A DNA stretch of 64,000 nt from JACKIP01 sp963710165 (GTDB lineage Bacteria > Pseudomonadota > Alphaproteobacteria > Micavibrionales > Micavibrionaceae), in NCBI GenBank assembly GCA_963710165.1, contig CAVPYZ010000001.1, forward strand, positions 62,001-126,000, read 5' to 3'. This document shows, piece after piece, positions 43,862-53,248 of this stretch. The notes beneath the pieces are model-generated. The model was not told where the DNA came from and made no database searches. It saw nothing but the letters and a program-made list of their open reading frames with translations. Made by a program: the position numbers and the translations under genes. Position 1 is the stretch's first letter, and each line of letters opens with the position of its first letter.

Positions 43862-46800
43862 ATGTCTACAAAACAAAGCATTTACACCGGTAATTATGGT
43901 GGCAGCAAAACGCAACTTAATGACTTTATATCAAATTATGAAAGCTGGTTAGGCAAGGATTTATGGGGTATCTCAATTCATACAGGCGATGATAACTGGC
44001 TTGATTGGAGCGGTAGTCTTAATTGGCTAAGCAATCTTTATAGCGATGCCAATCACGATCATCAGATACTATGGTCAATACATTTAATCCCTGAAACAGA
44101 AGCCACAATGCAAGATGCTGCAATAGGAAATTATAATGACAAATATGTTGAAGCCGCACAAAAACTCCTAAATGCTTCAGATGCCGAAGGTACTGAGCCT
44201 ATTTACATTCGTACGGGGTGGGAATTTAATTTTGAATGGGCGCGTGTGCAGGCAACAGCAGGTGGGCAAGAGGCGGATTATGTTGGGGCCTATCAACAAT
44301 TTGTGGAGTCCTTTCGCTCTGTTTCGGACAGATTTTTATTTGAATGGACACCCAACATAGGCACAGACGGATCAACGGATATTGAAGCCGCCTATCCCGG
44401 AGATGAGTATGTTGATATTATCGGTATGGATTTTTATTGGGACTCACAAGGGAAATGGAGCATAAAAGATCCGGTTGAGGCGTGGGATTACATGCTCAAT
44501 CAACCTTATGGTTTAAATTGGCTCAGCGATTTTGCGGAACAACAGGGCAAGCCGATTGCTATATCCGAATGGGGGCTTAATTCCGATAATGCTGCGCCGT
44601 ATATCGAAGCAGCAATGCAATGGTTTGAAGATAATAATGTGCTTTATCAAAATTATTGGGAATCAAACTCCGCATTTGATGGCATGATCAGCGAAGGGCA
44701 ATATCCTATCAGCGCCGATGTATTTTTAGATGCCTTCGGCGCTCCGCTGGAACAGGGAACGGTTCAAGAAATTCCTGAAGATTTGCCGGATATTCCTTCT
44801 ATGCCTGTTGAATCAGCAGCAAATACAAAATGGATTGTAGGGTCATCTGCTAGCGAAACCGTACATGGAACAGATTTTAATGACATCGTGATAGGAAACG
44901 GCGGTACAGATACGTTGGTTGGTGGTCTGGGTGATGATCATTATCAACATGCAATTGGTAAAGAAACAATTATAGAACTGGCAGGTGAAGGCATTGATAA
45001 AGTATCAAGCTGGGCGGTTGATAATACATTGAGTATTAACGTCGAACATCTTTATCTTTTAGGAAATGGCTACGTTCAAAACGGTACAGGAAATGCTTTA
45101 AATAATATTATTTCCGGAACAGTTGGAAATAACCAATTAACAGGAATGAAAGGCGATGACTGGATTGTCACAGGTGAAGGTAAGGATATAATCCATTTCA
45201 ATAAGGGTGACGGGCATGATGTAGTCACAGATTTTTCCATTGAAAATGATCGTCTTTATTTAAACGGCTATGATTTTAATTATTACAGCCTGTTGGATAG
45301 TCTGTATCAGCAAGGTGAGCATACGACGCTTTACTTGGATAACAGCAATGCAATTACATTTCTTGATACACTGAAAAGCGATTTTAGCTTTAGTAATTTT
45401 TATTACAAATTTGAGCCCTACACACCTGAAGCGTTAGAAGCATCTTCTTCCAATCAAACATGGATTAGCGGTAGCTCGGCATCCGAAACGTTAAACGGGA
45501 CGGCTTTAAATGATGCAATTGCCAGTGGTGGCGGGAATGACGTGTTAAGCGGTGGTCTGGGTGACGATCATTATAAACATATGCAAGGTCGGGAAAATAT
45601 TGTCGAACTGGATAGTGAAGGAATAGACAGTGTTTATAGTTGGGCATCCAGCACGTATCTGTCTGATAATGTTGAACATTTGTATCTTTTAGGAAGTTAT
45701 AAACAAAACGGCACAGGAAACGAGTTAGATAATATTATCAAAGCAAAAAACGGTCACAATATCATTCGTGGTAACGAAGGAATTGACTGGATTACAACTG
45801 GCGGAGGCAACGATACGATTATCTTCGCAAAAGGTGACGGTCATGATGTCATAACCGATTTTGATGTGACAAAAGATGTGGTTGAGTTTGAGGGATTTGA
45901 TCCTGTGACTGCAGACATATCTGACCTACTATTTGCAGATGGTGAGAATACGATTTTCTATATTGATGCAGATAACGCCATGACATTTTTGGGCATCTCG
46001 GCCGAACAACTTAGTTATTATAATTTCAATTTCCCTTTTATTTCCACGTCAGATAGTGACGGTAGTACTGAAAGCCTGCCTGGTGATTTCGAACTTCCAG
46101 TCAAGCCGGATGAATTGATAAAATCGTTGTCGAATCAAACATGGATCAGCGGTACATCAGCCTCGGAGAACCTTTCTGGAACAGATAAACATGATGCGAT
46201 TGCAAGCGGCGGCGGTCAAGACATGCTCGTCGGCGGTTTGGGTGACGATCATTATAAGCATATGCAAGGAAAAGAAACGATTATCGAACTGGACGGTGAA
46301 GGAATAGACAGTGTCTATAGCTGGGCAGCCAGTACAGATCTTTCAGATAACGTCGAAAACCTTTACTTACTCGGCAGCGGATACAAGCAGAACGGTGCAG
46401 GCAATGAGCTTGATAATATAATCAAAGCCAAAAGCGGTAATAATATTTTGAGAGGTGGTAAAGGTGACGACTGGATCACAACTGGCGGTGGTCATGATGA
46501 GGTGATCTTTGTAAAAGGTGATGGCCATGACGTTATTACGGATTTCGATGTGAATAAGGATGTTCTCAACATTGATGGCTTTAACCCCGATACTACGTTT
46601 ATGATGAATCATCTATATACACAAGGTGATGATGTCGTACTATATTTGGGTGAAGAGAGTATTATTACCTTTGAAAATATGTCTGTCTCCGACTTTGGTT
46701 TTAAGAATTTTTCACTTTCTTACATACCGCCGGTATATGACGAACTCACTAATGATGCAGGGGCAGATGTTTTTACATTCGGTGAGGAGGCATTTAATCA

Positions 46801-47056
46801 AAATTACTTTATAGAAGGTTTAAGTGTATCTGATGGTGACCAAATAGACATATCGGATTTGCTAGAAGCGTATGATCCTCTTCAAAATGCACTAAGTGAC
46901 TTTGTCGAGATTACAACAAATAGCGAGAACGTCAAAACACTCAAGGTTGATATAGATGGCGGTGAAGCCCTACATCAATTCGAACAAGTCCTAAGCTTTA
47001 CTAGTGATGATGTAAGCACTCTGGAAGACTTAGTAAATTCAAACGCCCTTCTATAA
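43862..47056 (+). CDS. secreted GH26-like beta-mannanase with three RTX-type repeats and type I secretion-like C-terminus
   Basis: A 1064-residue secreted protein with no N-terminal signal peptide. Residues about 5-295 form a glycoside hydrolase family 26-like barrel: IYIRTGWEFNFEW with the likely acid/base Glu121, and IAISEWG with the likely nucleophile Glu236, the usual ManB/GH26 arrangement. About 323-960 contains three long repeats (see repeat entry), each with GGLGDDHY-type glycine/Asp Ca2+ turns and a W-I-x-G-S/T-S-A-S-E start. The last about 100 residues (ADVFTFGEEAF to the end) look like a type I secretion C-terminal target domain. No ABC transporter or fusion protein is adjacent. Substrate and cellular target are inferred, not shown. 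Confidence 0.82.
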   Translation: MSTKQSIYTGNYGGSKTQLNDFISNYESWLGKDLWGISIHTGDDNWLDWSGSLNWLSNLYSDANHDHQILWSIHLIPETEATMQDAAIGNYNDKYVEAAQKLLNASDAEGTEPIYIRTGWEFNFEWARVQATAGGQEADYVGAYQQFVESFRSVSDRFLFEWTPNIGTDGSTDIEAAYPGDEYVDIIGMDFYWDSQGKWSIKDPVEAWDYMLNQPYGLNWLSDFAEQQGKPIAISEWGLNSDNAAPYIEAAMQWFEDNNVLYQNYWESNSAFDGMISEGQYPISADVFLDAFGAPLEQGTVQEIPEDLPDIPSMPVESAANTKWIVGSSASETVHGTDFNDIVIGNGGTDTLVGGLGDDHYQHAIGKETIIELAGEGIDKVSSWAVDNTLSINVEHLYLLGNGYVQNGTGNALNNIISGTVGNNQLTGMKGDDWIVTGEGKDIIHFNKGDGHDVVTDFSIENDRLYLNGYDFNYYSLLDSLYQQGEHTTLYLDNSNAITFLDTLKSDFSFSNFYYKFEPYTPEALEASSSNQTWISGSSASETLNGTALNDAIASGGGNDVLSGGLGDDHYKHMQGRENIVELDSEGIDSVYSWASSTYLSDNVEHLYLLGSYKQNGTGNELDNIIKAKNGHNIIRGNEGIDWITTGGGNDTIIFAKGDGHDVITDFDVTKDVVEFEGFDPVTADISDLLFADGENTIFYIDADNAMTFLGISAEQLSYYNFNFPFISTSDSDGSTESLPGDFELPVKPDELIKSLSNQTWISGTSASENLSGTDKHDAIASGGGQDMLVGGLGDDHYKHMQGKETIIELDGEGIDSVYSWAASTDLSDNVENLYLLGSGYKQNGAGNELDNIIKAKSGNNILRGGKGDDWITTGGGHDEVIFVKGDGHDVITDFDVNKDVLNIDGFNPDTTFMMNHLYTQGDDVVLYLGEESIITFENMSVSDFGFKNFSLSYIPPVYDELTNDAGADVFTFGEEAFNQNYFIEGLSVSDGDQIDISDLLEAYDPLQNALSDFVEITTNSENVKTLKVDIDGGEALHQFEQVLSFTSDDVSTLEDLVNSNALL
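44824..46740 (+). repeat. three tandem 210-225-residue repeats within the GH26-like gene
   Basis: Units begin at the Trp codons 44831, 45461 and 46142 (residues 324, 534, 761). Each unit opens W-I-x-G-x-S-A-S-E, then GGxxDxLxGGLGDDHY, an IxELxxEGID block, VExLYLLG, GTGNxLxNII, GDDWIxTG and GDGHDVxTDF. Units two and three are nearly identical in blocks such as DHYKHMQGK/R and DVITDFDV, so a recent duplication is likely; unit one is more diverged. Each half of the unit resembles an RTX parallel-beta-roll. Confidence 0.85.
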
Positions 47057-47078
47057 CAACAAAAAATAAACAATAAAG

Positions 47079-47119
47079 CTGCAGCATTTTACTATAAAGT
47101 GGAGTGCTGCAGTTTTTTT
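47079..47119 (+). terminator. Rho-independent terminator after the GH26-like gene
   Basis: CTGCAGCA (47079-47086) and TGCTGCAG (47105-47112) form an 8-bp stem with an 18-nt loop, followed by a T7 run, 20 bp after the stop. Confidence 0.85.
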
Positions 47120-47144
47120 GATGAATATTAGTCTTACTTCATAA

Positions 47145-47229
47145 TGGTGGTGGGAGAAGGATTCGAACCTTCGTACGCAATGCGGGCAGATTTACAGTCT
47201 GCTGCCTTTAACCACTCGGCCATCCCACC
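47145..47229 (-). tRNA. tRNA-Tyr (GTA)
   Basis: An 85-nt tRNA on the minus strand with CCA encoded (3' end at 47145). Acceptor GGTGGGA pairs with TCCCACC; anticodon loop CTGTAAA with anticodon GTA (complement of 47193-47195); the long variable arm is the class II type; T-arm GAAGGTTCGAATCCTTC. Its likely -35 TTGACT is at 47291-47296 and a weak -10 follows at 18 nt. Confidence 0.97.
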
Positions 47230-47311
47230 AACAAAAAAGAATTCCCTAGACAGAACTCAGAAAACAGAAGTAAAAGGATTTTGGTACAAAAGTCAATCAT
47301 AGAAGTAAAAA

Positions 47312-48040
47312 ATGTCAAAAAATAAAGCAAATATCTGGGGAACCCATGCAGTAAAAGCGGCGTGGCAAAATACTGATCGCCATATACAGGCGGTTTTCCT
47401 AAGCGAAAATAGCACGCGAGAGTTTGCGTCTTTTCAATCCGTAAAAGGGGCAAAGCGCCCGCCGCCGTCTGTTGTTCCCAAAAAAGAGCTGGATCGTATG
47501 ACAGGCGGCGCAGTTCATCAGGGAATGGCCTTGATTGCCGACCCACTTCAAGAAATGTTTTTGAGTGATTTAATTATTAAATCTGACCAGAAAACTCGTT
47601 CGGTTGTTCTTATTCTTGATCAGGTGACTGACCCGCATAATGTGGGCGCAATTTTGCGCTCTGCTTGTGCATTTGGCGCCGATGCGATTTTGATGCAACG
47701 TAAACATGCGCCCGATATTGAAGGTGTTTTAGCGAAAACAGCATGCGGCGCAGTTGAGCACGTGTCAGTTATCCAGGAAACAAATCTGAGTCGCGCCATA
47801 GAGAAATTACAAGAAGGCGGTTTTATGGTGATTGGTCTGGATGAACGCGGAGAGCAAACAATATCAGAGGTTAAAGACCATCAAAAGATTGCTCTTGTTA
47901 TGGGCGCAGAAGGCCCGGGTATTCGTCAAAATGTTGCTGGTCATTGTGATATTCTGGCAAAGCTAGAAATGCATGGACCCATACCAAGTATAAATGTGTC
48001 TAACGCAGCTGCTGTTGCATTATATGCTTTAACTTCATAA
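47312..48040 (+). CDS. rlmB: 23S rRNA (guanosine-2'-O-)-methyltransferase RlmB/TrmH family
   Basis: A 242-residue SPOUT methyltransferase. The N-terminal L30e-like RNA-binding domain includes WGTHAVKAAWQN and the HQGMALIADPL linker. The catalytic knot has motif 1 DQVTDPHNVGAILRSACAFGADAI, motif 2 VMGAEGPGIR and motif 3 IPSINVSNAAAVALY. This set fits RlmB (Gm2251) better than the tRNA TrmH, but orthology needs a tree. It diverges from tRNA-Tyr, sharing the 82-bp region between them. Confidence 0.93.
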   Translation: MSKNKANIWGTHAVKAAWQNTDRHIQAVFLSENSTREFASFQSVKGAKRPPPSVVPKKELDRMTGGAVHQGMALIADPLQEMFLSDLIIKSDQKTRSVVLILDQVTDPHNVGAILRSACAFGADAILMQRKHAPDIEGVLAKTACGAVEHVSVIQETNLSRAIEKLQEGGFMVIGLDERGEQTISEVKDHQKIALVMGAEGPGIRQNVAGHCDILAKLEMHGPIPSINVSNAAAVALYALTS

Positions 48041-48108
48041 AGAAGTTGAAAAAAAGTAATAAATAGTTTAAATCATTTTTCAAACGATTAAATGAGAGGA
48101 AAAGTGAT

Positions 48109-48447
48109 ATGACAAAAAGCGCATCAATTAAGCCAGACATAGTCTCTGTGACAGCTGCATTAAGTGAAGCTGTTAAACAAAACCCTGATCCTGATATGAA
48201 TGCTAAAGAAATTTTACCTGGTATTATAGCAACAAATGCAAAAGATATTGGACGTGTTGTAGAAGTAACGGATACGTCTAACCCTTATGCCGGATTATCA
48301 GAAACAATCCAAGCCGAGGGTGTTACAGTAAACTGGCGTACTGGTACAAAAGGTAGCACACAAGTTACTATACCCGAAGGCACGGAAGCAGATCTTCGTA
48401 CTCATGTTGAAGGTTTAGGTCTTATGCCACAACCATCAGAAAATTAA
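48109..48447 (+). CDS. hypothetical protein
   Basis: A 112-residue soluble protein I do not recognise. The first half is helical (VSVTAALSEAVKQ, NAKEILPGIIATNAKDIGRVV); the second is beta-rich with VTVNWRTGTKGSTQVTIPEG. No signal peptide. AGAGGAAAAG lies just before the ATG, giving a strong ribosome-binding site, so the gene is likely real and well translated. It is 68 bp after rlmB and 42 bp before polA. Confidence 0.72.
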   Translation: MTKSASIKPDIVSVTAALSEAVKQNPDPDMNAKEILPGIIATNAKDIGRVVEVTDTSNPYAGLSETIQAEGVTVNWRTGTKGSTQVTIPEGTEADLRTHVEGLGLMPQPSEN

Positions 48448-48474
48448 TTTCAAGATAGACAATACAAATTCGAT

Positions 48475-48496
48475 CAGCCATGTTAGTGCATGGCTG
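48475..48496 (+). promoter_or_regulatory. perfect hairpin enclosing the polA start codon
   Basis: CAGCCATG, a 6-nt loop TTAGTG, CATGGCTG: a perfect 8-bp stem. The polA ATG (48490-48492) lies in the right arm, and no Shine-Dalgarno precedes it. The frame upstream hits a TAG (48484-48486), so no other start exists nearby. An AUG in the left arm (48480) opens a 14-codon ORF in another frame that overlaps the polA start. Confidence 0.6.
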
Positions 48497-51294
48497 CCGA
48501 AAAATTAGAAATAAAAAAAGATAACTCCAACGAACTCTTCCTGATTGACGGGTCGGGATTTATTTTTCGTGCTTATTTCGCGCTTCCTCAAAATCTGACC
48601 AATCCGGCGGGGCAGCCTGTGGGTGCTGTTCTTGGGTTTTGTAATATGCTTTACAAATTGTTGGACGATCTGCGCGCGCAAAACATTGCCGTCATTTTTG
48701 ACGCGGCAAAGAATAATTTTCGTAACGAGATTTATGAAGACTATAAAGCGCATCGTCCTGATGCGCCTGAAGACCTTATTCCGCAATTTCCTCTATTTCG
48801 CAAAGCCGCTGAGGCATTCGGTTTGCCTGCAATCGAAATGGAAGGATATGAGGCAGATGACCTGATTGCGACATATTCAAAGCTGGCGCAGGAAAAAGGG
48901 ATGACGGTAACCATTGTCGGGTCTGATAAGGATTTAATGCAGTTAATCAATGATAAGATCAAGCTTTATGATCCGATCAAGCAAGCCATTATCAATGCGG
49001 ATGCTGTTGAAAAGAAGTTCGGTGTGCAGCCTGAGAAAATGATTGATTTGCAAGCCTTGACGGGTGATTCAGTTGATAATATCCCCGGTGTGCCAAGTAT
49101 TGGACCAAAAACGGCAGCGCAACTTCTGGATCAATTCGGTACACTTGAAAACCTACTTGAAAATCTTGATGAGATACCACAGCCTAAACGTCGCGAAGTC
49201 TTAAAAGAAAACGTCGAAAATGCGCGTATGTCAAAGAAGCTTGTGACACTCGCACAAAACGTAGATGTGCCGGTTTCACTGGATGATATGGCGGTTCATG
49301 ACCCGAAAACGCCAGACTTGAAAGCGTTTTTAGAAGAGCAGGGTTTTAAAACACTTATCAGCAGAATTGGTTATGATAGCCAGTCCAAGCAAGGAACATC
49401 AGATAGTAATTCGAATAATGTATCTCAAGGTAATGATAACAACCCGCCTATCAGCCAAAATCAGTATCAGCTGATTAATACAGAAAAAGATTTAGAGGAC
49501 TTTATTCAAGCAGTTCATGAAACGGGGCATCTTGTTTTTGATACGGAAACGACACACCTCACACCGCGTCATGCGGAATTGGTGGGAATTGCGCTCTCTT
49601 GCGAAATCGGTAAAGCATATTACCTGCCTTTGTCTCATAAGGAAGAAGAGCAGGATTTACTCGGAAGCAGTAATGATCAGGATTTGAAGCAAGTGTCGCT
49701 GGATATAGCGATCAAGCATTTAAAGCCGATTATGGAAGATCCTGCCATTTTGAAGATCGCGCATAATGCAAAATATGACGTGCAAATTTTCAAAGATGTT
49801 GGAATGAATGTCACACCTTTAGATGACACAATGCTGATATCTTACGTTTTGGACGGCTCATCACATCGTCATAATATGGATGCGCTCTCCGAGCAAAATT
49901 TTGGTCATAAGCCTATAAAATTTGAAGAGGTTGCAGGTAAAGGCAAAAAACAAGTGACTTTTGATTACGTGCCTCTGACTCAAGCTTTAGATTATGCCGC
50001 AGAGGATGCGGATGTAACACTTCGTCTTCACAGCGCTTTGAAACCACGATTGGCCCAAGAACAAATGGTTGAAGTCTATGAAGATATAGAGCGGCCATTG
50101 GTTGAGGTGATAGCGGGTATGGAGCGTGCAGGTGTCAAGGCCGACCCAGTGACCCTCAAACGCTTCTCGGATGATTTTGGTAAACAGCTTCTCATTTTAG
50201 AGGAAAATATTCATAAACTGGCAGGGCATGAATTTAATGTTGCCTCTCCCAAACAACTTGGCACGGTTCTATTTGATGAAATGGGATTACAGGGTGGCAA
50301 AAAAACCAAAACAGGTGATTGGTCAACCGATGTATCAACGCTTGAGAAACTGGCAGATGCAGGGGAAGAGATTGTTCAGAAAGTTCTAGAATATCGCCAG
50401 CTTGCAAAGCTAAAATCGACCTATACCGATGCATTACAGCAAGTCATCCACCCGCAAACAAAACGCGTTCATACATCTTATTCTATGGTGGGAACGTCAA
50501 CGGGGCGTTTATCGTCCAGTGACCCGAATTTGCAAAATATTCCAATCCGTACGGAACAAGGGCGCAAAATACGTGAAGCTTTTGTCGCAGAAGAGGGCAA
50601 TTTGCTTCTATCGATTGATTATTCGCAAATCGAGCTGCGTTTAGCAGCAGAGATGGCAGGTATCGACGCGCTGAAAACGGCCTTTAAAAACGGGGACGAT
50701 ATTCACGCCCTGACCGCTTCTCAGGTTTTCAATGTTCCGATGGAAGAGATGACGTCCGAAATTCGCCGCCGTGCCAAAGCCATTAATTTTGGTATTATAT
50801 ATGGTATTTCCGGTTGGGGTCTGGCAAAGCAACTCGGGATTGAAGCGAGCGAAGCCAATGAGTTTATCCGTGCTTATATGGCACGTTTCCCCGAGCTACA
50901 AAATTTTATGGAAGCCACAAAAGAAGAAGCGCGCAAACATGGCTATGTGAAAACTGCTTTTGGCCGTAAGTGTTTTACGCCGTCAATCAACGAGAAAAAC
51001 CCGATGCGTCGTCAGGGCGCAGAGCGTGCGGCTATTAATGCGCCTTTACAAGGAACGGCCGCTGATATTATTAAAAAAGCCATGATCAAGGTCTGGCGCG
51101 CGCAACAAAATGGCGAACTAGGTGACACGAAAATGTTACTTCAAGTGCATGATGAACTCATTTTCGAAGTGCCTGAGGCCGAAGTTAAACAACGCGCAGA
51201 ACAGATCAAAGCAATGATGGAATCTATAGCAACTTTCGATGTTCCCCTTATCGCCGAAGCAGGATGGGGCAAGTCTTGGGCAGAGGCGCATTGA
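48490..51294 (+). CDS. polA: DNA polymerase I
   Basis: A 934-residue full-length Pol I for Okazaki-fragment processing and repair. Residues about 15-290 are the 5'-3' exonuclease (LFLIDGSGFIFRAYFA, VGSDKDLMQL, GDSVDNIPGVP). About 320-520 is the 3'-5' proofreading domain with FDTETT, IAHNAKYDVQ and AEDADVT all intact, so proofreading is active. The polymerase domain follows, with TSTGRLSSSDPNLQNIP, the DYSQIELRLAAE palm motif, the finger helix KAINFGIIYG and the C-terminal VHDELIFEV. The start codon is in a hairpin. A 229-bp gap follows before the helicase gene. Confidence 0.98.
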   Translation: MAAEKLEIKKDNSNELFLIDGSGFIFRAYFALPQNLTNPAGQPVGAVLGFCNMLYKLLDDLRAQNIAVIFDAAKNNFRNEIYEDYKAHRPDAPEDLIPQFPLFRKAAEAFGLPAIEMEGYEADDLIATYSKLAQEKGMTVTIVGSDKDLMQLINDKIKLYDPIKQAIINADAVEKKFGVQPEKMIDLQALTGDSVDNIPGVPSIGPKTAAQLLDQFGTLENLLENLDEIPQPKRREVLKENVENARMSKKLVTLAQNVDVPVSLDDMAVHDPKTPDLKAFLEEQGFKTLISRIGYDSQSKQGTSDSNSNNVSQGNDNNPPISQNQYQLINTEKDLEDFIQAVHETGHLVFDTETTHLTPRHAELVGIALSCEIGKAYYLPLSHKEEEQDLLGSSNDQDLKQVSLDIAIKHLKPIMEDPAILKIAHNAKYDVQIFKDVGMNVTPLDDTMLISYVLDGSSHRHNMDALSEQNFGHKPIKFEEVAGKGKKQVTFDYVPLTQALDYAAEDADVTLRLHSALKPRLAQEQMVEVYEDIERPLVEVIAGMERAGVKADPVTLKRFSDDFGKQLLILEENIHKLAGHEFNVASPKQLGTVLFDEMGLQGGKKTKTGDWSTDVSTLEKLADAGEEIVQKVLEYRQLAKLKSTYTDALQQVIHPQTKRVHTSYSMVGTSTGRLSSSDPNLQNIPIRTEQGRKIREAFVAEEGNLLLSIDYSQIELRLAAEMAGIDALKTAFKNGDDIHALTASQVFNVPMEEMTSEIRRRAKAINFGIIYGISGWGLAKQLGIEASEANEFIRAYMARFPELQNFMEATKEEARKHGYVKTAFGRKCFTPSINEKNPMRRQGAERAAINAPLQGTAADIIKKAMIKVWRAQQNGELGDTKMLLQVHDELIFEVPEAEVKQRAEQIKAMMESIATFDVPLIAEAGWGKSWAEAH

Positions 51295-51302
51295 TAATAA
51301 AT

Positions 51303-51330
51303 TTGACAAATGGAATCAACCCTGTCATAA
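51303..51330 (+). promoter_or_regulatory. candidate promoter and long leader of the RhlE-like helicase gene
   Basis: A perfect -35 TTGACA (51303-51308), 16-nt spacer and -10-like TCATAA (51325-51330), implying a leader of about 185 nt before the ATG at 51524. The leader holds a hairpin (51474-51494: GCTGTGAT/ATCACGGC, 8 bp with one G.U) followed by GCTATTTTG. Long leaders are common for DEAD-box helicase mRNAs, where they mediate cold or autoregulation; that role is inferred. Confidence 0.45.
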
Positions 51331-51523
51331 ACGCGACCAGAGGAATAATCCTCACTCTATGAGACGAGCTTACAGAAAAAGCATTCACAAAATATAAGAA
51401 TGCGTGATTAATATAAAACTCTCACTCTTTTTTCACCAAGTTCACATTATAGGCTAACAAGAGCAAATATGATGCTGTGATCAGATATCACGGCGCTATT
51501 TTGTTGTATACGAAAGTGAAAAA

Positions 51524-53224
51524 ATGAAAACGTTTCAAGACATGGGTCTGTCACAGGACCTGAACAAATCCCTATTAAATATGGAATATACAACGCCAAC
51601 ACCTATTCAGGCACAGGCAATTCCGATGGCGATGGACGGCCATGACATCCTAGGTTCCGCACAAACAGGAACAGGAAAAACAGCGGCTTTCTCAATTCCG
51701 ATGGTTGAAGCTATGTTGAATAATACATCAGCAACAGCCCTTATTTTAACGCCAACACGTGAACTTGCAAAACAGATTCTGGATGTCGTGCGTCAGTTAT
51801 TGGGTCCAAAGGGTCAGATTAAAACAGCATTTATTATTGGTGGTGAGCCGATTGGTAAACAGTTTCAACAGCTTAAGATGTCACCAAGAATTATTGTGGG
51901 CACACCGGGTCGGGTCAATGACCACCTTGAGCGCGGCACATTAAATTTGTCTCAAGCCTCTTTTTTAGTGCTGGATGAAACAGACCGCATGCTGGATATG
52001 GGCTTTGGTATTCAGTTGGACGCAATCGTGAAATATCTTCCGAAAAAGCGTCAGACTTTAATGTTTTCTGCGACTTTGCCTCAAGGCATTATCAAGCTAT
52101 CCCAGAAATATTTGAATAATCCGCAGCGTATCTCCATGGGGGAAACCAATGCTGTGGCGAAGAATATCAAACAAGAAGTGATGCATATCGAGCAGGATCG
52201 TAAGTATGATGAGCTGGTGAGCCAGCTTCATGCGCGTGAAGGATCTGTCATTGTTTTTGCAAAAACAAAACATGGTAGCGATAAAATCGCCCGTAACCTT
52301 CGTCGTGACGGTTTCGAGGCAGATGCCCTTCACGGTGATCTACGCCAGAATAAACGCACCCAAGTTATGAAGAAATTCCAACAGGAAAGAATTCGTGTTC
52401 TTGTTGCCACTGACATTGCATCACGCGGGTTGGATGTTCCGCATATTCGCCACGTTATTAACTATGACTTGCCGCAAGTACCAGAAGATTACATTCACCG
52501 TATGGGTCGAACAGCGCGCGCAGGTGCGGAAGGTGAAGCTCTTTGTTTTGTGGCATCACACGACGGTCGTCTATGGCACGCCATTGAAAGACTATTAGGT
52601 ATCCGCACAGATAAACCATCGAGTGATCGTAACGGAAAACGCGGCGGCGGTGGAAAGAAACGCGCTTCATTCAAAGGCCGCGATGCGGGCAGAGGTAAGC
52701 CATCTTTCAAAAAACGTGACGGCGGAAATGACCGTGGGGATCGTCCTGCTTATAAAGGCAAAGATGATAATCGCGGCGGCAAGCCGGCATATAAGGGGAA
52801 AAAATCTGAAGGTCAGGATGATCGCAATTCTTTTAAAGGACGCGGTCGTGATGATAAGCGGAAGAGCTTTGACGGAAACAAAAAACCTTTTAATAAGGAA
52901 AATGACCGCGATGGAAACAGGCCGTCTCGCCCTTATAAGGACGCAGATGGCAATAAAAAACCATTTAAGAGAAATGATACCGATGGCCAAAAACGTTTTG
53001 AGAAGCGTTCTGATAATCGTAACGATTCAGGTAAGAAATTCGAAAGCCGTGATCAAAACAAAAAGCGTCCGTTCAATAAATCAAATGACGGACAGAAGCA
53101 CGCACCAAAACGCAATGATCGTGGCGGAAACTATTCTCAAAAGGGAAGCAATGAAGGTCGTGGAAATGGTGAAAACCAGACACGCTTCAAGCGCAAAAGC
53201 TCTGACAAAAGAAATGCAGCTTAG
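51524..53224 (+). CDS. DEAD-box RNA helicase, RhlE-like, with long basic C-terminal tail
   Basis: A 566-residue ATP-dependent RNA helicase. Core motifs in order: the Q motif TPTPIQAQAIP, AQTGTGKTAAF (motif I), PTRELAK (Ia), GTPGR, the motif II that reads DETD rather than DEAD, SATLP (III), then the C-terminal domain with DIASRGLDVP and HRMGRTARAG (VI). From about residue 365 the protein becomes a 200-residue low-complexity tail of Arg, Lys, Gly, Asp and Asn repeats such as GGNDRGDRPAYKGK and SFKGRGRDDKRKSFD, which would bind RNA. A strong terminator follows the gene. Confidence 0.93.
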   Translation: MKTFQDMGLSQDLNKSLLNMEYTTPTPIQAQAIPMAMDGHDILGSAQTGTGKTAAFSIPMVEAMLNNTSATALILTPTRELAKQILDVVRQLLGPKGQIKTAFIIGGEPIGKQFQQLKMSPRIIVGTPGRVNDHLERGTLNLSQASFLVLDETDRMLDMGFGIQLDAIVKYLPKKRQTLMFSATLPQGIIKLSQKYLNNPQRISMGETNAVAKNIKQEVMHIEQDRKYDELVSQLHAREGSVIVFAKTKHGSDKIARNLRRDGFEADALHGDLRQNKRTQVMKKFQQERIRVLVATDIASRGLDVPHIRHVINYDLPQVPEDYIHRMGRTARAGAEGEALCFVASHDGRLWHAIERLLGIRTDKPSSDRNGKRGGGGKKRASFKGRDAGRGKPSFKKRDGGNDRGDRPAYKGKDDNRGGKPAYKGKKSEGQDDRNSFKGRGRDDKRKSFDGNKKPFNKENDRDGNRPSRPYKDADGNKKPFKRNDTDGQKRFEKRSDNRNDSGKKFESRDQNKKRPFNKSNDGQKHAPKRNDRGGNYSQKGSNEGRGNGENQTRFKRKSSDKRNAA

Positions 53225-53248
53225 ACATAGCTATAAGTAATTAATAAG

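Noticed and set aside
44824..46740. Could the regular repeats be a CRISPR array or a transposon?
   Set aside because: They are in-frame protein repeats of about 210-225 codons with no spacers, no short direct repeats and no transposase.
48031..48047. Inverted repeat AACTTC/GAAGTT at the rlmB stop
   Set aside because: Followed by an A-run on the plus strand rather than T, so it would not terminate rlmB.
52623..53240. A 205-codon open frame on the plus strand overlapping the helicase tail
   Set aside because: It lies in another frame of a low-complexity region rich in Lys/Arg codons, which keeps several frames open by composition. The helicase core fixes the correct frame.
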